From Beta vulgaris subsp. vulgaris (lineage: Eukaryota; Streptophyta; Magnoliopsida; Caryophyllales; Amaranthaceae): a stretch of 64,000 nucleotides of DNA. The notes under the pieces are model-generated. The model was not told the origin of the DNA and did not search any database. It saw only the letters and a program-made list of their open reading frames with translations. Position numbers and translations under genes: made by a program. The stretch covers positions 1,240,001 through 1,304,000 of the forward strand of contig NC_079209.1 in the NCBI RefSeq assembly GCF_026745355.1, written 5' to 3'. Position 1 is the first letter of the stretch, and each line of letters begins with the position of its first letter. Positions 12,480 through 24,360 of the stretch are shown in pieces.

Positions 12480-12960
12480 AATTCCGACCCAAGTTATTCC
12501 GATATCGATTTCTTTCGACCCAAGTAGCCCGAAAGCCGATTTATTCGACCCAAGTAATTCCGAAAAGCCGTATTATTCCAACCCAAGTTATTCTGATATC
12601 GATTATTTTTTCCGACTTAAGTAACCCGAAAGCCGATTTCTTCCGACCCAAGTAATTCCGAAACCCGATTTCTTTCGATCCAAGTTATTCCATTTTCGAT
12701 TTTTTCCGACCCACGTGACCCGAAAACCGATTTCTTCCGACCCAAGTAATTCCAAAAGCCGAATTATTCCGACCCAAGTTATTCCGATATCGATTTCTTC
12801 CGACCCAAGTAACCCGAAAGCCGGTTTCTTCCGACCCAAGTAATACCAAAACCCGATTTCTTCCGACCCAAGTCTTCGAAAGCCGATTTCTTCCGACCCA
12901 AGTTATTCCGAAAGCCGATTTCTTCCGACCCAAGTCATTCCGAAAGCCGATTTGGACCGA
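12480..12960. repeat. tandem array with ~32-bp unit (right arm)
   Basis: The unit is close to TTCCGACCCAAGTAATTCCG followed by AAAGCCGATTTC and is repeated with variation across this span. Beyond 12960 it decays into shorter GACCCA words up to the right terminus of the hAT element. Minus-strand frames reading LGRKKSAFGITWVG are translations of this array. Confidence 0.85.
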
Positions 12961-13604
12961 CTTCACCTTATTCATTCCGACCCAAATTCACCCAACCCAG
13001 ATACCGGCCGACCCAGTCTCACCGACCCATTTCCGACCCAGTTCCGAGATCCTCTCACCCAGTTTCACCCGACCCAATTTCACCCGACCCACCCAGTTCC
13101 GACCCATGACACGGTGTCACCCAGATTATTCCGACCCAAATCATTCCGACCCTGCTTGGGTCAACCCAAACCCAGCCAGTGACCCAGATTGACACCTCTA
13201 CCTGAGAGAATCACACATAATTCTATTTGACCGAGATATGAATGCACGTGATCTGCACATGACATGGCAATCGAGCCGATTTTCCCTACAAATTGGAGTT
13301 AAGAAGGCATGTGCCCTCTTTTCCTAATAAAGAATTGAATCAGGTACCAGCTTCTTTAATACGAGTGGGAAAGAGTGCATCGACATTGGTTCGATTCTTT
13401 ATTCTATTCTCGAATTTAGCTTTATCAAATAAAAGAGTCGAATTAAATACGAGACAACTATAGTGTTGCACAGTAAAGTCCGTTGAGCAGCAGAAAATCC
13501 GTAATTAAGTCTGGAATAATAGGTTCCTTGACATACTCTGATGATGGCACCATAAGGGATCAATCTTCTTGTCATATTCGTTCCAAGTAAAACAATTCAA
13601 TTTA

Positions 13605-13786
13605 GAGTTTGTCTTGTAAAAGACCGTCTACTTTTAAATTAAAATTAGGCAATGGTAAGTCCAATATTAAAAAGAGAATTAACCCAATAATGACTAGGTT
13701 AATTTTCTTCGGTCGCTAGTTGAGTCCATTTAGTGACTAAGTCTAATCTTATGTTAAAATTAGACCGTCTCTTTTAATAATTTTTG
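13605..13786. mobile_element. MULE-type MITE
   Basis: It is flanked by perfect 9-bp duplications TTCAATTTA (13596-13604 and 13787-13795), which points to a Mutator-like transposase. The left end contains TTGTAAAAGACCGTC and the right end, reverse-complemented, TTAAAAGAGACGGTC, an imperfect inverted repeat. It is 182 bp, non-coding, and related to copies at 35413 and 56750. Confidence 0.85.
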
Positions 13787-13795
13787 TTCAATTTA

Positions 13796-15393
13796 TATAT
13801 ACCACAATATGTGTCCGATGCTAAAATAAGCATAAATAATTCGTATTACCGTCTCATACCCTTCAACAACAATATGGTTTTGGAAAATCTACCAAATGTT
13901 GTGTACAACGACCAAGTGAAGTCCACATCTAATCCATTATACCAAATAAATGTATTATATATATTAAAATGCAAATTTATTTTATTTTTGAGTTGGTAAG
14001 ATGAAGTATCCTACTGAACTGGCAACTTGCACAAGTAAAACCAGCCAGGTTTGCAGGTCATACTACTGCTTGGAGGGAGGGGGGGGGGGACGGTAAGGAA
14101 AACTTCGATCACCCCAAAAAAACCTCTAATGGATCAGAATTTGATCCTATGACCTTAAAATTATAAGAATAAACCTTTATCATCACTCCACAAAGTCTTG
14201 CTTAAGAGTGCAAACACCAACTCTATATATATTAGGTAGTAAAGTTTCTAATATATAATTATACCAAAACCTAATTGCAAAATATATTCAACTTCATTGA
14301 CAATTGTACCTCTAGTAAACTCAAAATATAGCACAAAATGTTAGATTAATACCACTAGTGAACAGGAAAAAAGCAAAATGTTTTTTTTGTGATACAAATA
14401 TAAGTGTGGTACTAGAGGATTATCTTCTCAATGGACCAATTTAATTATAAAAGTAGTTTTTTGTCCAAGTCATAGCATAGCCTGTTGAAAGCTCATTAAA
14501 GTCTTCAAGTTAACAACTATACAAACTTCAAATCAAGATATGAATATAAGTGAGCAAAGAAAAATGCTTTCTTAACCGACTTTTCTCAATTATATAAGCA
14601 TAGTAAGAATTATAATGCTAAGTAAGTGCCAAAAATCAAAAGGCGCCTCATTGGATTTTGACTTTGTTAGTAATTTACAGAGCAAACAAAAACATTTTGA
14701 CTTTCATCAACTTGTAAATGCTGAAATTAAAGAAATACTTCCTGTCTATCTTCTCCACAAAATTCAAACTCACCTTTATAGTAAACAAAATGTCACAGTT
14801 TCCACACTACAGGTCAAATTATGATGCCAAGGCATGAAATTTTTTTCTCAATCATGTTTCTTTTTTCTTAGAGGAAAACAATTATCCTAGTACTTCTATT
14901 TGTACTTTTATTATTATCTTAGTACTCTAATTTGTTTTCTTTATTAAATTAGAGGTTCGATATAAATATATTATGCTTCTCTATATATTATTATACTTTC
15001 TCCAATTTATCAATGCGACTATCGAAAGTCCGAATTCATGTAAGTTTGGGCGTATTTTATTTTATGGTGAAAAGTTATAACAAAACGTTTCGCTAGTTAA
15101 ATTATTGTCCACTTTAATAGGTAAGACTTCTTTGGAGTAGGGTGAGGTAAGAGATTCTGAATCTCCACCCCCAAAATGTCTCTAACAATACAATCTTGAG
15201 ATTGGAGTTATAATCCTTTCCTCTATGTCAAGTGCTACTTGATACGTTCGGTATACGTTATGACCTATGGGAAGGCGGAACAATGGAGATTTTCCTAATG
15301 CATCATATACATATGTATGCACCAATCCATATTCATGCATGTTGCAACTATGCATGGGCGATGGTAGTACACATTCACGCAACATTACTGTTA
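13796..15393. other. spacer without recognisable gene
   Basis: AT-rich, with a poly(G) run near 14079. Open frames are under 75 codons and have no family resemblance. I see no bounded repeat. Confidence 0.5.
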
Positions 15394-15722
15394 CGACCCG
15401 TTTGGTAGTTGGTAATAAATGGTGGTAATGGGAATGAATTTGTGTGTAAATTTGTGAAAAATATCATTGTCCATTACCATGGTAATGCTAATTTATCCTA
15501 AAGTGTCCACTTTCCTTCTTGAATTTTATTCCCTACCATCCTTGTAGGGTGGTAATTGAATAGCTTCCCCTTGGAGACAAAAACACAAGTTTAAGGGTGA
15601 GATTGCTTGCCCATGGAGAAAAAATGTCTCCCCATGGAGATTTTAAGGGTGTTTCCCTAATAAAATTACACTTAAAATTCATTCCTATTACCGCAATTTA
15701 TTAACGACTACCAAACGGGCCG
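15394..15722. mobile_element. Tourist-like MITE (PIF/Harbinger type)
   Basis: The ends are CGACCCGTTTGGTAGT and, reverse-complemented, CGGCCCGTTTGGTAGT. The inverted similarity extends inwards through TAATAAA and GGTAAT. The trinucleotide TTA flanks both sides (15391-15393, 15723-15725), the usual target duplication of this group. It is 329 bp and non-coding. Confidence 0.8.
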
Positions 15723-15806
15723 TTAAGGTGTATTTTATTTTAGGTATATTCATGTGCATAATAGAATCATAGGTATAATACATTAATCATCATCCAAATT
15801 ATATTA

Positions 15807-16057
15807 CTCCCTTTATATTTTTTAGTTTGCCTGTTTCGACTATATGCATGTGCCGATGTACTTTCTTAACCTTAAATATCTTTCCTTATATATTTGTAAA
15901 TATTATAATGATTGAACATTAATAAAGTATTTAGTGAGTTGAATCAAATAAACCCTACATGATTATGTTATTTATATCGAGAACAATTTAGAAACTTCTC
16001 TCTAATTGTGAATATTGTCAAGATTTCAAGTAAATAAATTAAAAAACACATAGAAAG
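15807..16057. mobile_element. Stowaway-like MITE, first of a tandem pair
   Basis: It begins CTCCCTTTATATTTTTTAG after a TA and ends next to a TA with a degenerate complement. It is about 251 bp. Its interior (ACTAT..ATTGAACATTAATAAAGTA) is clearly homologous to the element that follows immediately. Confidence 0.75.
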
Positions 16058-16059
16058 TA

Positions 16060-16321
16060 CTCCCTGTGCATTTTTTTATATATCTTTCCTACTTTGACTT
16101 TGCACGTTTGCCACTGTATTTATTTTATATTAAATATCTTTTATTACATATTAGTATAAATTATAATAATTGAATATTAATAAAGTACTCATTGAGACGA
16201 ATCAAACAAGATTCCACATGACTATATTTTTTCTTATATATTGAGAAAAATCTAAAAAATTCTCTCTAATTATAAATAGCGTCAAAATTCTAAGTGGGAA
16301 AGATAAAAAATACAGAGGGAG
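16060..16321. mobile_element. Stowaway-like MITE, second of a tandem pair
   Basis: It begins CTCCCTGTGCATTT and ends ACAGAGGGAG followed by TA. It shares TTGAATATTAATAAAGTACT and the ATTCTCTCTAATTATAAAT region with its left neighbour in the same orientation. The two copies share a single TA between them. Confidence 0.8.
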
Positions 16322-16923
16322 TATATTATAAAGAAAAGCCTCAACTCCTCCCTAGCTAGCTCTCACAAAGATAAAATCATGCTTGATGGTAATCCTTGTA
16401 CGCCTCAAATTTAGAACACGTTTTTCTGTAAGCTATTTGGTGATCTAACAAAGGCTTTTGACTAGTTTTCATCCATGATTTGCCAAACTTAAAAAAACAA
16501 TAATTATTACATCAATTAAGTACAAGTGGCAAGAGAACAGAAAAACATGCAAGATCACATCACTAATTAAATTATTATGAAACTGAGATTATTGCCAATT
16601 AATCAATCTCTCATCATCAGCAGCCTTTTCTTTTTGTTACTTTTTAGAGTACATATTTAACATTGCAGTGTAAAATTATCCTTAACTAAGAACATAATCC
16701 ACGTGGCAAGTTTTGCAGCCATGTAATGCATTTCAATTTTCATACAATGATAAGAGAAGAATTTAGTGTCCTTTCTAGAACTTTTTTCATCTACTTAGGT
16801 TCAACAAATAGTTTTTGTTTAGTCAAATGGTACTTCATGGTTTCGTAAAAAATTACAATACCTTTTCTTTTGACGATCTTGATCATAATAATAATTTTAC
16901 GTACAATTACTAATTCTAATTGA

Positions 16924-17056
16924 TACCAATGATGTTTTGGTCTATTAGCGGTTAAAATTGAGCTGTTGTGAATGATATATCACATATTCGAATCCGAATC
17001 TCCGCTTCTCTTCTTTATACTTTGTACTGCCTTCGTGGCTCCTATGGATAAAAAAA
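16924..17056 (+). mobile_element. tRNA-derived SINE copy
   Basis: It matches the SINE at 56081 along its length. An A-box-like TGGTCTATTAGCGG and a B-box-like TATTCGAATCC are present, and the 3' part contains CTGCCTTCGTGGCT and TATGGAT followed by an A-run. Flanking ACTAATTCTAA and ACTAATTTTAA look like an aged target duplication. Confidence 0.75.
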
Positions 17057-18371
17057 ACTAATTTTAAGTAAAAGGTATAGAAAATTAAATTATAAAAGTA
17101 AATATTGAGACAATAAAATCCAACTTTAGTAGTCTTTTTAAGGTCAAAGTTTTTCATTTCTTAACTTGAAATTAAAGTGTTACAATTTTAATAGAACACA
17201 AAAACATTATCGCTAATTCGCTACACTTAATTATTATTAAGATATAGTATATAGAATGTTGGTTGACATTTCTCTTTGGTTTCTACTTTGTAACAACCTC
17301 AACCTTCTGTGTACCTTCTTTTCGTTAACTTGTCCTTGTTGAATTTCTTCTCCAGCCACTATCTTATCTTGCAGGTAATGAGATTACTCTCTTTTCTTTT
17401 ATACTTGCGATTTATCCTACAGTAAATTTCCTTTTACTACTATTCCTAGTTATCCTATGTTGAGCGCATTTATTAAATTATTATACATTGTACTAGGAGT
17501 ATTGTGAAGGTTATTGTTTGTATGGTATATCCAAAGTTATTGTTTTTGCTTATTTGGAGTTCTCCATATTGTGTGAATTTTGCTCATTCGGAGGATTTCA
17601 AATAAACAATGAGCAAAAAAAACTAACATTGAATGTATCATACTCACGGTACGATTGCATCCGATGTTCGACTTTATGCTATTTTTTCTGGTTGTTTCAT
17701 ATAATTATTGTTTATTAAGACTGTGACAAGATCCAGGTTTTATCTATTAATGAGAAATTTTAAGTTGCCATTGTAATCACAAGCTTAATCTTAATTAATC
17801 AACCTTTCCTAAAGATGGCAAAAAGTCATTTATATATTATATTATTATTCAGTTCGGTTGGAATTAATTCTAGTCGTACTCGATCATATAGTGTTAATGA
17901 ATAACCTATATTATGATGACATAATTAATATTAGGCTTGATGTCCTCCTCACCTTATTTTCACTTATTTCATAATAAATAATTTTGTATCATAAGGATAA
18001 TATAGTTTAGTCAATCATAATGTTTTAAAATCGGGTTAGGTTGGGTTGGGCCAATTTTTATTCAGATCACGGTAGTCAGATTATCTAGATAAACATAATT
18101 AGTTAACCGGATAAAACAATATACCTTAACATAAATATGGAAAAGACATTTGCTTTTTTGAAACAATAATAGCAATTCATATGACCTCAAATCTCCTGTC
18201 CCATGTAAAACTTGTATGCCAATTTTTTTTTGTTGGTTAATTGTAACATGATATTTAATATTAATTAATAACAAGGACCATAATAGTAACAACAACAACA
18301 AATATAATTGCGCATAAATGATATGTGAGATTATGAGCAATTTCTAGAAGCAATTTGGCATAATAAATTAA
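17057..18371. other. spacer without recognisable gene
   Basis: AT-rich sequence with only short open frames. I see no domain, RNA gene or bounded repeat. Confidence 0.5.
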
Positions 18372-18541
18372 GGTTATGTTCTTTTAGACCGAATTAATAT
18401 AAATTCAGTTTAGTTTAGTTCAGGAAAATTGAATTCAGTTTAATTAGTTTCCTCTCACAGTTTTATTTCAGTTCAGTCCATACAAATAGTACAATTCAAT
18501 TGAGATAAATTAAGTTCAGTTCAGTCCAAAAGAGCAAAGCC
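18372..18541. mobile_element. Tourist-like MITE of the CTGAAC family
   Basis: The flanking trinucleotide TAA occurs on both sides (18369-18371 and 18542-18544). The left end GGTTATGTTCTTTTAGAC and the right end reverse-complemented GGCTTTGCTCTTTTGGAC form inverted repeats. The body is made of CAGTTCAGTT/TTCAATTGA words. Confidence 0.7.
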
Positions 18542-18599
18542 TAAATCATGTGGTAACCTTGTATCCACGCTACAATATCTCGTAATTAAAATTTAACAA

Positions 18600-19248
18600 G
18601 AATTTTTAAGTGCATGAATGGGAGAGTCATGGTTGGGACGTTTATTTGCCGATTATGAAAACCAGAGGTATACTCGAGGGCTCAACTTGTTTGGCTCTCC
18701 CTTTATCTTAGCATTGATCTTCATGGTCGTCTTTGCCCTAAAAACTTCAAATCTGCAGGCGGCACTCCAGTTGCATCTGGAGGTTTACAGCACACCCACT
18801 CATCAGCGTTTCTCTTTCATCAAGGAGAAACCGGCCTGACATACTCTTGCTCGAGAGTAGTGAGTCACATTGGAATGTGACTCCTCACATGGTCATAAGC
18901 TCAGAATCCCAAGTGATGCTAGCTAGATTATTGGGATTGCTCATAATACGGCGAGACGCGACTCGCTATTCGTTGTTCGTTGTCCAAATCGTGATCGTCA
19001 ATCGCTTCATCACCCACTTCCATCAGCCATCTGAGGTTTGCATCCACCATCATCCGCACTGACCAGCGGCGCGCCCCTTTCTACGCGTTTTTGTTTTGTT
19101 TTTATTTACTTCTATATTAGGTGGAATGTACGAGTTGTACTGTTAAAGCTCTTTTCGATTTAGGTATTTGTTTTAGTTTGGATTGTATTAGCATTAGGAT
19201 GCACTTCCTCTTTTAATTAATGTATGATTTTTGGATGTCAAAAAATTA
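18600..19248 (+). mobile_element. possible 5'-truncated LINE tail
   Basis: A GC-richer stretch with two short frames (18618-18839, 18847-19062) is followed by a T-rich 3' UTR-like region. That region reads TTAATTAATGTATGATTTTT and then a short A-run at about 19239, as plant LINEs often do. No reverse transcriptase motif and no clear target duplication are seen. It could instead be a decayed gene, so I hold this loosely. Confidence 0.3.
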
Positions 19249-19772
19249 ATGATAGAGCGAGTCCGGTAAAAGAATTCAAATCATAAACATGTAGAGCATG
19301 CATTTACGTAGACAACAAAGAAAATAAGCCAAATAATCTTCTGCATATACTATGCCAAAAATCATAAGACACAATTAAGCGGAACATAATAATAAGAAAA
19401 GATCTTCATGATTTCATGTAATCATGTTCATGTATAACTACGTACTAACCTATAACTAATGAACCTGTTAATAAATAATATATATACTTGTCGAATATCT
19501 AGGGCTTCCTTGCGTGTGGCTGCGCAAATAAGATATGATTTAGACCTGCTTAGTGCTTATGTGTAAAAATTAGGTGTCCGACGAAATTGTAGTTAGTTCT
19601 TGTTATGGGCTGCTCAGTTGCTGCAACAAACTCTCAATGTGAGAATTGAGTTCTTATTTTGCGTAAGTTTATTTTGCACATTCAATTAAGCGAGCGAGAG
19701 CATAATATTTAGATTTTTAGAGCCGGTAATTAAGTCGCGTCGTATATGTTTTATGTTCATGTAAAATAAGTA

Positions 19773-19982
19773 CTTTCTCCGTTTTATAATATTCGTTATG
19801 CTTTCCATTATAGGATGTTTCACATTATTTGTTACACTTCCTTCTTGAACAATAAACTCTCTTTATCTCTCTCGTCTCATATGAGTCCATTTTCTTTTTA
19901 CTCTCTACCTCTTTTTCTCCAAAAATTGCTTAGGAGTTCGTAAATTGAAAAGTGTAGCGAGTAATATATGAAACGGTGGAAG
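19773..19982. mobile_element. Stowaway-like MITE
   Basis: TA-flanked. It begins CTTTCTCCGTTTTATAAT and ends ATATGAAACGGTGGAAG, an inverted repeat of the common CTYCCTCCGT type. It is about 210 bp and non-coding. Confidence 0.75.
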
Positions 19983-20807
19983 TAGTAATATTAATCACTT
20001 GGTCAATATATTCCTGGTTTGATCCACAAGATATATACCTAATACGTCTTTATATATCTTTGACTATATCTTTCAAAATTGCCCAATACATTAATCAACT
20101 CTAAGTCTCCTAAAAAGTTGATTAAGTAATTAATTAGAGAACATTATTTTACTAAACTTAATTAATTTCTGATTTGCTTTCTTTCTCTCTATTCCTTAAA
20201 AATCTTCTCATTTGCATTTTTATGGTGCTCAGTGCACTTATTGAAAACCATATATATCTCTAACTATTGAAGAGTAGTACTTATTTGAAAATAAATATTG
20301 AAATGAATTTCACATGCATGATAATAATTTTTTTTTATTCCTTGTAAGTAAATTACCAATTAAGGTTTTGCAATCAAAGCTTATAACTTTAACAACTAAC
20401 ATAAATAGTAAATGAAAATAACTTAAAGACACATAAAACTGACGAAGGTATGATTGCATAAAGGACATAACTACTGGGTAGATTACCCACTCTTGATAGA
20501 TCATTAAAAATTACTCTATTTATCTTGAGTTAGTTGGATTAACAGATTCATTTCACCTTACATTAAAGTCTATTAATAATGGGTGTTCCATCTACCTAAT
20601 GGATCAATTAAGTTTTATCCGTTATATAAGTTTAAGTCAATAAAGAACATTCAAGCTAGCTAAGCACAAAATTTAAGGATATTATAAATATGTGATTTCC
20701 ATGACATGCTGTCTGAACTCTGAAGCTGAAATCTGGGTTTTTGTTACATGTCAGACACTAGAAAGTACATGTATATATGTAATATGTGGATGTTATGAAA
20801 GCTCTTA
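19983..20807. other. spacer without recognisable gene
   Basis: AT-rich sequence with only short open frames. No domain or bounded repeat is seen. Confidence 0.5.
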
Positions 20808-21182
20808 GGGTGTGTTTATCCCTCAGATCTAAATCCAAACTTCAGACTGTGCCACATCAGCTTTCCACTAATTTTTACCTACTTTTTACTTTTCAGACTC
20901 ACTCCAGACTCATTCCAGTTTTATACATTATCCCTCAGACTCTATCCATACTATCTACCAAAAATTTAAAATATGGCAGATTTTTACAAAGAAAAAAGTA
21001 AAAGACACGTGGCAGATTTTTGGTGGCCTAGAAAGTATGGGTCCCATATCAATAGTCTTGGGTGGAGTCTTGATTATCCAAACCCATCTCAAGACTATTG
21101 TGGGTTTTAGTGAAGAATATCGCACAAGACTCACTGAGTCTTTGTCTCAAACTTGCTCCTCAGACCAGCGTTAAACTCACCC
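20808..21182. mobile_element. Tourist-like MITE
   Basis: TTA occurs on both flanks (20805-20807, 21183-21185). The ends are GGGTGTGTTTATCCC and, reverse-complemented, GGGTGAGTTTAACGC. The interior has repeated CAGACTC/GAGTCTTG words giving further inverted similarity. It is 375 bp. The open frame at 20786-21001 is incidental. Confidence 0.75.
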
Positions 21183-21845
21183 TTAGGTTCCAATAATAAA
21201 CCATGATCCATGCACATTATTAATTCCTACGTAGTCACCTATCTACTCCAATGAATTGATTGCAAAAGCAGTCGTATCAGCTTAATCAATAAACAATATA
21301 TGCAACAAAAAGAAACACAATTTAAACCTACCAAAATTATTTAATTTCATGAAATAAATTGAGACCACGAAGATTTCTACATTCGCTGACTCTTATGTTA
21401 CTTAATGTACGTAACTACGTAAGCATATGAGGACACCTGGAGCAAAGAAAATAAGGTTGATGATTAATTTTGGGAAATAATCGAATGGTCTTAAATATTC
21501 AGTCAATGTTTATCAAACAAATTTGGATAATCCCAACTGTTGAAAATGTTGTCTGCAATTTTGTGGTTGAGGATAATCTTGGTAGCAGTTTTTTTTTTTT
21601 TTTTCAGTGAGGAGTACACTGTACATGAACACAATTGACTTTTAAATGCTACTCACTATATATGCTTATTTTCAACCATGTCCTTACCAATAAGTTTCAA
21701 GCAATAAGTAAAAAGCAGGTTTAAAGTAATTTTGTTAAATAATGGAGTGATGGTAAACCTTAGCTTAATTGTGGCACTAATGATATATATAGCATGTCAA
21801 TTGTGACGGTTAGGATCAATACAAGTCAATCAAATTCTTTAAGTA

Positions 21846-22092
21846 CTCCTTCTGTTTCTTTTTAATCTACACGCTTTTTTTTTTTTTGATCTGTTTCTTT
21901 TTAATACACGGTTGTTTTTTCAAGTCTTGGTAACATGTTTAATAATTTACTTTATTTCTCTCCTTTTCTACCCATATCATGCGCTTTTTGATATTTTAAT
22001 TAACAGACTTTTTAGTTTCTCTCATACTTTTGGACTTACTCTTTGATTTTCCCACAAAGTGAAGCGAGTAAACTAAAAAGAAACGGATTGAG
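21846..22092. mobile_element. Stowaway-like MITE
   Basis: TA-flanked. The left end is CTCCTTCTGTTTCTTTTTA and the right end reverse-complemented is CTCAATCCGTTTCTTTTTAG. It is 247 bp. An internal repeat of the start (CTGTTTCTTTTTAAT near 21890) suggests a partial duplication. Confidence 0.7.
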
Positions 22093-22692
22093 TAATAAGC
22101 TAGACAATGAATTGAATATCTAATGAGACGGACTTACAACAAGTAATTGTGAGGCATTAATAATGGTATTATTGCTTGAACAAGTAATAAGCCAACCTAA
22201 TTTTAAAATTTGAGCAAATTATATGACAAATATGCAAATACTAAATATGCTTAGGAGCACATAGTTCTAAATGCTTTTGGGAGCATCCAAAAATTGGCAA
22301 CGATTTTCTGATAACTTATAGGAGTACCAGACCAATATGTCTAACTATTGAGAATGTATAACCCTTAACATTTAAGCTCAAAATTGTATGTTGTTATCTA
22401 TAAAAATATATTAAAAGGTGTTCCTATCAAAGGAATGGTGCCACGTCACACTCTTCTCAAGCTTCTAATACATATGTATGTAATCGTATTTAAAAATATT
22501 AACAAAGTGTATTTACTAGGATTCGAATACATGGCCTTTGAAATGAAATGTGAGAGTTGAATCACTAATCCACCACAATTTCAATGCCTAATGTTTCAAA
22601 GTAAAATATACTAAAGTCTAATAATTATATGTAATTATAAAGACATAGACAAGCTTTTTGATCTCTAACACTTTTATTAATTAATTAATAAA

Positions 22693-22914
22693 CTAGTATT
22701 TGGGCTCGAGCGTTGCTCCGTGTTGGTACTGTTTTCTAAAACTGATATACATTTTTTTCCATTATCATTAAAATATAAGGAAAACTCAACATTTAAAAGG
22801 TACAAATATAATAATGTGGTCTGTGGACACTTAAAGCATGATTGAAAGTTGGTTAAGATGGTAATTGTGTCTGTATAATAGCAAGACGCACGCCTTTTAA
22901 TATATTTGTGTAGA
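22693..22914 (-). mobile_element. non-autonomous Helitron
   Basis: Read on the minus strand it starts TCTACACAAATATATTAAAA after an A and ends AAATACTAG before a T. These are the standard 5'-TC and CTRR-3' features and A/T insertion site of Helitrons. The GC-rich GGAGCAACGCTCGAGCC shortly before the end can form the usual 3' hairpin. It is 222 bp and non-coding. Confidence 0.7.
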
Positions 22915-23129
22915 TTCTCTTATCATAATTCCATTGAAATTGTTATTTTTATCCCCAATTCTTTAGAAGTTTTTTTAAAACACTTTTATCATGCCATAAC
23001 GTCTATTTTTACATTTTGCACTATACAAAATACTACAAAAAGTTAATGAAATCAAATATGAAATTTATGAATAATAATATATTTGACAACTGTAATTGAC
23101 CCGGAGCATCGCCCGAACCGAAATACTAG
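22915..23129 (+). mobile_element. second Helitron 3' end in opposite orientation
   Basis: Read on the plus strand the segment ends CGGAGCATCGCCCGAACC, then AAATACTAG before a T. It is a close mirror of the terminus at 22693. The matching 5' start is not clear, so only the right boundary is secure. Confidence 0.55.
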
Positions 23130-23759
23130 TTAACTTATTATTAGGTGGTAGACCCAACTCAACAAAGATGTTGAACTGATAATTGGAAAGTCAACCTCCT
23201 GTATTATCTATATTAAAAAGAACTTCCTACATATAATTGACATATTCACTACACTAATTTCAGTTTCTAACAATTAACACAGCAGATAGCAACCTTGGAA
23301 AATATTGTTTGGAACGCCTGGCTGAGATCACTGTGCGCAGATTTTTCATGAGAAGTGTACAAGCAATTGACTTTTAACTAATTCTCCATTTTTCAACATC
23401 ATCTTTAACTAGACCTCTTGCAAGTATCAACTTCAAACAAGTAAAATTTTCAAACAAAATGTAAAAGGCAGGCTCAACTAATGTCGTTATATTTCTTTTC
23501 TGAGAGGACCTAATTTTGTTACATTAGTAATGCTAAAATAGTAAGTAAAAGGAGTAAAATATACTTCATATTTGATGATAATATTATGATTTTCTTGTAA
23601 AATTCAACTATAAGAGCTTTATTTTTGGTACCCTGGCAATTTTTAGTACCATAAGAGCTTTAGTTTTAGTACCCTGGCAATTTTGGCCCAAGCCCATTAT
23701 GTTAGCAAGCAAAAAAAAAAAAAGTAGTAAGTTGGCAGTTTTTTACTTAAAAAATAATA

Positions 23760-23905
23760 CTTCCTCCGTTTTTTTCTTACATGTTACACCTTCAAACTCA
23801 CGTAATAGGATAGAGATAGAGAGAAGTTATTACCCAAAATGAACGTGTAACATCTAATTTGAAACTTCCTAAAATAAAAAGTGTGACATGTAAAAAACAC
23901 GAAAG
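23760..23905. mobile_element. Stowaway-like MITE
   Basis: TA-flanked. The left end CTTCCTCCGTTTTTTTCTTA is mirrored by CATGTAAAAAACACGAAAG at the right. The sub-terminal ACATGTTACACCTTCAAACT mirrors AATTTGAAACTTCCT. It is 146 bp. Confidence 0.8.
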
Positions 23906-24194
23906 TATAAAATTTTGTTTTTTGACACAATTACTGTTAATCATAACTACGGTCTACCAAACGTAAGAATTATGATTAGTAAACACTGATTAGAGTGTGT
24001 TCAACATCAAGGAGGGAGAAAAAAAAATAAGATTCCATGATCTGAAGTTTGACTTTTTAGACAGATTTTGCCCAAGAGGTGGCATTTGAAAGCAAAAAAT
24101 CTTATGAGTTAATTTCTTACAAAAAAAAAATTTGAGAGGTGTTTTCTCACAAACTACACGTTTATTATGCACTTTATTTCCAAATACACAGGAG

Positions 24195-24360
24195 CATTGA
24201 TACCGGGAACGTGGTTACGTGCCACGTACCACGTTCCAGGGGACGCATTCCGAAACGCGAAACGTGGTACGTTGTCTAGGAGTCCATCTGGTTTACTCTA
24301 GAGGCCACGTTCTCGTTTCCGTACCACGTTCCGGAACGTTCTGCATTCCATGTAACAATG
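24195..24360. mobile_element. 166-bp hAT-type MITE rich in ACGT cores
   Basis: A perfect 8-bp duplication CACAGGAG flanks it (24187-24194, 24361-24368). The ends are CATTGATAC and, reverse-complemented, CATTGTTAC. Almost all of the element is made of GGAACGTGG, CCACGTACC and CCACGTTCC words in both orientations, so it can fold on itself. No coding potential. Confidence 0.8.

Larger units (their letters stand above)
9298..13200. mobile_element. 3.9-kb hAT-type element with GACCCAA arrays
   Basis: The left end is CAGAGGTGTCAA and the reverse complement of the right end is TAGAGGTGTCAA, 11 of 12 matching. A perfect 8-bp duplication CCTGAGAG flanks it (9290-9297 and 13201-13208). The outermost base differs (C against T), as in Ac/Ds. 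The left 0.5 kb and right 0.75 kb are arrays of GACCCAA/ACCCAGTT words in the same orientation. The centre holds a GC-rich block (about 10450-10740) and 1.5 kb of AT-rich sequence. No transposase frame is visible, so I call it non-autonomous. Confidence 0.9.

Noticed and set aside
12603..12975. Open frames of 78-96 codons with GITWVGRN repeats
   Set aside because: They are translations of the 32-bp tandem array in the hAT element, open in several phases; not genes.
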